Shown here in pieces: positions 60,312 to 64,000 of a stretch of DNA of 64,000 nucleotides. The stretch is from Chitinophagales bacterium (GTDB lineage Bacteria; Bacteroidota; Bacteroidia; Chitinophagales; JADIYW01). The first letter of the stretch is position 1; each line of letters opens with the position of its first letter. The stretch is taken from the NCBI GenBank assembly GCA_023957235.1, contig JAMLHI010000005.1:124001-188000 (forward strand), given 5' to 3'. The notes under the pieces were generated by a model that searched no databases, was not told where the DNA came from, and saw nothing but the letters and a program-made list of their open reading frames with translations. A program made the translations under genes and the position numbers.

Positions 60312-62706
60312 AACTAAAAGAAGGCATTATAGGCAGTAAAGTAATTGATTTGTATCGGTTTTGAATATTGGCACCCGTCCCATATTGTTTCTCAAAAATG
60401 TCAAAAACATTTTTTCGATTATAAACATTATAAATACTCATATTGATACTCTGGTTAAACTTTCCTTTCTTCCATTTATAATTGGCACCAATATCCAAAT
60501 GATGATAAGGAATTAATTGCTTATTGTTTCTTTTTTCAAATAATTTTATTTGTTGACTACTATTATTCAGAAAATAGGAATCTTGAGAAAGTTGGTCATA
60601 GTAATCCACCAAACCCAATGAAGGATATATTAAGTCTGGCTGTGTGAAAGGTCTGCCCGAACCATAAACCCAAGTCGCTGATATATCCCAATTTTTATTC
60701 AAGACAAAATTAACTAATGTCGAAAAGTCATGTCTTCTATCATAAGTATAAGGATACCATTGACCTTTATTTAAAAGGACAAACTGTCTTTCAGATTTCG
60801 AAAGATTATAATTGGCAGTAAATGTGAAAAATTTAATTTTCTTTGAAACATAAAATTCAATACCATAGGTTCTACCTTTCCCTTTACCTATCACATTTTT
60901 ATACCATGCCACATTTTCAGAAAATTCATCATCATCTTTTGCTTCAATTTGATTACGACTCCATCTATGAAATACATCAACACTCCAGTTCCAACCCTGA
61001 ATATTCTGCCTGACAGATAAAACATTTTGATACGCTAATTGACGAGGTACATTACTATCGGCTGGCACCCAAAAATCACTCATCACACTTCCAATAGAGC
61101 CTGATATCATGTGCAAATACTGCTCTGTCAATTCACTCGCAGATTGTAGTGTAATGGAATAAGGCAAGTGAAATTCCATAGAAATCCGTGGTAATATTGA
61201 CCAATTGCGATATCCTTGAGTAGAATAAAAATTCCCTCGAACCCCAGAAAAAATATCTACTATTTTGTTTCTAAATTGGTAATCAATAAACAAGGAAGAT
61301 TCTGAAGTTGAAATCACATCATTATTTGTCAATTTATTGACCAATACTTTATTATCCAATTTTTGATAATTCAAAGTCTTATTGGGCAAAAATCGACGAA
61401 AAGCAACTTGGGTCCCCGCCTTAAACTGGTGATTCTCTTTTATCAAATCAAGACAAGCAAAATATCCCGTTTCATTGACGGATGCATATATTGAATTGAT
61501 TTTATCTTCCAACTTAGGCTGAGAAGATGGAAAATACAATGTAGATTTCTTTTTATTATCCTGTCTTAAAACAAAATAAGAGTTATAAACTTTATGATAA
61601 AATAATAGGTTTCCATTAATAAAATATTGGTGACTGATCGAAGTCAAGGCATTCTTCCATGAAAAATTATTATTAACGACTTTATGCTTATTATAGCTAA
61701 TATCTAATTCCTCACTAAAATCAATTTCATCTTCATTCTTTTGAAAAACGTACCTATCATCAGTGAAAAAGACATTCAACTTTATATTATTTTTTGAATT
61801 AATTTTATAATTCAAATTGGTATTCATATCATAGAAATAATAACTTATAAATCCTTCTTCATTATCCATTTTGTATTGGGATTTGGAGATAGGCTTGATA
61901 AAAAGTCCTGCATGACAACCTCGCATCGCTACTTGCAAACCAACCTTATTTTTCTTTAAGGGGGTCTCCAAATATATTTTTGAATTAAGCACTCCAATCT
62001 GAAAACCTACGTGTGTGTCTCTCAATGTTGGAGTCTTAGTCGTAACAGATATTGCAGAAGTCAGCCTATTGGACATGTATGAGGGTAAATAATTTTTATA
62101 CAAATCTGCCGAGCCTATTACATCACTGTTAAAAACTGACATGATACCAAATAAATGGCTCAAGTTAAATAAGGGCACACCATCCAAAGCGACCAAGTTC
62201 TGATCTGAACTTCCACCTCTAACAAATATGGCAGAACTTCCTTCCATACCTGATTGTACACCAGGTAATAATTGTATAGCTTTGACTAATTCTCTTTCCC
62301 CAAAAAAAGTAGGCAACATTTCCAATGTTTCTTGTGATACACCGACTACTCCATTGCTTTTATTTTGTGCAGATGCTGTCACCTCAATAGTTTCCAACAC
62401 ATTAGAAATCTCTTTTAATGAACAAGATATTAAAGTGTCATTTTGAACCGTAAAGTATAAGGTATCAGTCTTATAACCCAAATAAGAAACTTCAAATTGA
62501 TACTCCCCTTTTTCTAATCCTAAAATTGCACTTCCTAATTCATTGGTAATAACACCTTTATTGGATTTTAGATTCTTAATACTTGCTCCGATCAATGGTT
62601 CTGAAGTGCCTCCTCCTATTACTTTCCAGTTGACGATATGCGCTTCTATCATGTTGAAACATGTATAGATAAAAAGGAAGAGAAATATCAGTAAACTATT
62701 TAACAT
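60295..62706 (-). CDS. TonB-dependent outer-membrane receptor with carboxypeptidase-regulatory-like domain
   Basis: The start is set at ATG 62706 (MLNSLLIFLFLFIYTCFNMIEAH, signal peptide); an ATG at 62724 adds six residues. The product has 803 residues. The N-terminal Ig-like CarboxypepD_reg domain (IGGGTSEPLIGASIKNLKSNKGVITNELGSAILGLEKGEYQFEVSYLGYKTD) is followed by the plug (LPTFFGERELVKAIQLLPGVQSGMEGSSAIFVRGGSSDQNLVALDGVPLFNLSHLFGIMSVFNSD), then a 22-strand-type barrel ending in an aromatic residue (SFSYALDF). It imports a ligand across the outer membrane using TonB. Together with the overlapping DUF4249 lipoprotein it forms a two-gene uptake unit; the ligand cannot be inferred. Confidence 0.93.
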   Translation of the reverse strand: MLNSLLIFLFLFIYTCFNMIEAHIVNWKVIGGGTSEPLIGASIKNLKSNKGVITNELGSAILGLEKGEYQFEVSYLGYKTDTLYFTVQNDTLISCSLKEISNVLETIEVTASAQNKSNGVVGVSQETLEMLPTFFGERELVKAIQLLPGVQSGMEGSSAIFVRGGSSDQNLVALDGVPLFNLSHLFGIMSVFNSDVIGSADLYKNYLPSYMSNRLTSAISVTTKTPTLRDTHVGFQIGVLNSKIYLETPLKKNKVGLQVAMRGCHAGLFIKPISKSQYKMDNEEGFISYYFYDMNTNLNYKINSKNNIKLNVFFTDDRYVFQKNEDEIDFSEELDISYNKHKVVNNNFSWKNALTSISHQYFINGNLLFYHKVYNSYFVLRQDNKKKSTLYFPSSQPKLEDKINSIYASVNETGYFACLDLIKENHQFKAGTQVAFRRFLPNKTLNYQKLDNKVLVNKLTNNDVISTSESSLFIDYQFRNKIVDIFSGVRGNFYSTQGYRNWSILPRISMEFHLPYSITLQSASELTEQYLHMISGSIGSVMSDFWVPADSNVPRQLAYQNVLSVRQNIQGWNWSVDVFHRWSRNQIEAKDDDEFSENVAWYKNVIGKGKGRTYGIEFYVSKKIKFFTFTANYNLSKSERQFVLLNKGQWYPYTYDRRHDFSTLVNFVLNKNWDISATWVYGSGRPFTQPDLIYPSLGLVDYYDQLSQDSYFLNNSSQQIKLFEKRNNKQLIPYHHLDIGANYKWKKGKFNQSINMSIYNVYNRKNVFDIFEKQYGTGANIQNRYKSITLLPIMPSFSYALDF

Positions 62707-62816
62707 TTTTAGTAAATAAAGCAATGAAGGTATAACTAATTCAGTAAAAATTATTTTCTCTGAAAAATAAACTCTTCTCTCTTACTAAAAATCTTTAAAG
62801 TAATAATTAATATACT

Positions 62817-64000
62817 TTATTCCATTGAATGAAAAGGCGATATCAAAACACCAGGATTGAGAATCCATTGCGAATCAACAGCGTCTTTTGCACTGCATAA
62901 AATTTTTTGAAATGTTGGGCTGGCTTGTCGTTCATACCATGGTTTATGATCTCTTCCTACAGCATGATGATGTGTTATAGTAGCACCATTTTCAATCAAA
63001 GTATCTGAAACTATGCGCTTAATTTCATCCCATTCTTCTAATTGTGCATTCTTTTTTCCTTGAGCTATAATAGTATAGTAAGGAGCAGGCCCATCAGGAT
63101 AGATATGAGTAAAGCGACAAGTAATCAATCCAATCATTTTAAGACTTTGAAGTGTAGCATAGGTATTCCTCTCAATTGCTTGATGTAAATCCCTAAACTT
63201 ATCCCAAGTAACAGCAGTTTCAAATGTTTCGACAACAAGACCATTTTTAATCATTTCATCTCTGAGATAAGGAGCACGAATAAAAGAACGTTTCCATTCA
63301 TCAGATTCTTTTTCAACTGATGAAGAACCTTGAGTCGCCAAAGGCAATATTCCCCCTAATTCAGTACATAAGACAATGGCTTTATCTAACAAATCTTTGA
63401 CTTCAAAGTATGCAGATTCAAATCCTATGATTAAAACTGCATGAATGCCATCTCCCAAACCGTTAAAAAATGCTTCCATCGCATTGATTAATCTTGCATT
63501 GCTAGGATTTAATCCAGATTGAGCTAAAACTCTACAAGCCTCAGCTCCCTTTTCAAAATCTTTAAAATATAATGTGAAAGTTTCCTTATATTTTGGAACA
63601 TCCTGTAAACGCATCCACGCTTCTGTAATAATTCCTAGGGTTCCTTCTGAGCCACACACCAAACGCTCTTCAGAAGGACCAGCACCAGACCCAGGCAATC
63701 TCCTTGAATTCAAAATACCACCTTGTGGTGTCATCATTCTGACAGATTGAACAAACTCATCTATATGGGTATATAATGTTGCAAAATGACCACCAGAACG
63801 AGTAGCAATCCAACCCCCTAAGGTCGAAAACTCAAAACTTTGAGGATAATGACGAATAGTCAAGCCATTTTCTCTTAATTTTTGCTCCAAATCCAATCCA
63901 TAAATTCCAGCTTGTATCCTTGCACTCCTACTCGATTTGTCAATTTCCAAAACACGGTCAAAATTCATCATATCAATAGTGATACAACCAGAATATCCTT
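62817..64000 (-). CDS. FAD-binding oxidase, alkyl-dihydroxyacetone-phosphate-synthase-like (5' end outside window)
   Basis: The frame stays open past the first in-frame ATG (63971) to the window edge, adding GYSGCITID, so the start lies to the right. The visible part has the second half of the PCMH-type FAD domain (MMNFDRVLEIDKSSRSARIQAGIYGLDLEQKLRENGLTIRHYPQSFEFSTLGGWIATRSGG and VCGSEGTLGIITEAWMRLQ) and the FAD-oxidase C-terminal domain with ATITHHHAVGRDHKPWYERQ and WILNPGVL. The triple-His segment plus the downstream Trp/Tyr is characteristic of alkylglycerone-phosphate synthases, which make the ether bond of ether lipids; bacterial relatives may have other hydroxy-acid substrates. It is upstream of the TonB receptor with a 92-base gap. 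Confidence 0.85.
   Translation of the reverse strand, partial: GYSGCITIDMMNFDRVLEIDKSSRSARIQAGIYGLDLEQKLRENGLTIRHYPQSFEFSTLGGWIATRSGGHFATLYTHIDEFVQSVRMMTPQGGILNSRRLPGSGAGPSEERLVCGSEGTLGIITEAWMRLQDVPKYKETFTLYFKDFEKGAEACRVLAQSGLNPSNARLINAMEAFFNGLGDGIHAVLIIGFESAYFEVKDLLDKAIVLCTELGGILPLATQGSSSVEKESDEWKRSFIRAPYLRDEMIKNGLVVETFETAVTWDKFRDLHQAIERNTYATLQSLKMIGLITCRFTHIYPDGPAPYYTIIAQGKKNAQLEEWDEIKRIVSDTLIENGATITHHHAVGRDHKPWYERQASPTFQKILCSAKDAVDSQWILNPGVLISPFHSME

Noticed and set aside
1-64000. tRNA, rRNA and insertion sequences
   Set aside because: No cloverleaf with conserved GGTTCGA-type arm, no rRNA sequence and no transposase frame or paired terminal repeats were recognised anywhere in the window.

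Overview
The window is an AT-rich (roughly one-third GC by eye) piece of a Bacteroidota chromosome. The evidence is type IX secretion (T9SS) sorting domains, a PorP/SprF protein, two giant PKD-repeat adhesin-like proteins, DUF3078, DUF4249 and DUF4159 proteins, a TonB receptor with a carboxypeptidase-regulatory-like N-terminus, and promoters of the TTTG-N19-TAnnTTTG type. The mixture suggests the Chitinophagales/Saprospirales/Sphingobacteriales side of the phylum, but no rRNA or tRNA is present to fix this. Genes are tightly packed, with several abutting or overlapping stop codons, and TTG starts are common.

Layout. 1-1047: edge of an accessory locus, a DNA methyltransferase (cut by the window) behind a small XRE controller gene with a 17-bp palindromic operator on its promoter, then a dyad-rich stretch with no gene. 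1048-7155: a TPR-like protein and two secreted proteins. 7242-18232: metabolism and housekeeping (GH3-type protein, ilvE, rdgB, prmC, ribD, IMPACT protein, response regulator, GNAT, rsmE, DUF4159, secreted TIM-barrel-like protein). 18253-26839, all minus strand: lpd, then the cell-elongation operon purH-mreB-mreC-mreD-PBP2-rodA. 26840-27710: a gene-free divergent region with five exact 67-bp-period hairpin repeats and three perfect DnaA boxes, followed by dnaB; a candidate replication origin or DnaA-controlled region. 29289-33566: thrB, thrA, plsC. 33593-44637: PorP/SprF-like gene coupled to a 1.5-kaa PKD protein, a C40 peptidase, and a second, colinear PKD giant. 44857-48088: an overlapping gene set around NAD and nucleotide metabolism (NAD(P)HX repair, sirtuin, NUDIX hydrolase, cytidine deaminase). 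48085-55173: copper ATPase, exonuclease III, peptide-binding lipoprotein, D-aminoacylase-like amidohydrolase. 55299-57116: cysH and a 1-Cys peroxiredoxin preceded by an unusual leader. 57298-64000: DUF3078 protein, lipase-like hydrolase, DUF4249 lipoprotein plus TonB receptor, and an alkyl-DHAP-synthase-like FAD enzyme cut by the right edge.

The most interesting signal is the leader of the peroxiredoxin gene on the minus strand. A consensus Bacteroidota promoter (57086-57116) is followed by a 22-codon ORF with four consecutive cysteine codons (56973-57041), then a strong intrinsic terminator (56903-56934), then the gene. This is the layout of a cysteine-responsive attenuator controlling a thiol peroxidase, next to the sulfate-assimilation gene cysH. 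The second strongest is the repeat array plus DnaA-box cluster upstream of dnaB.
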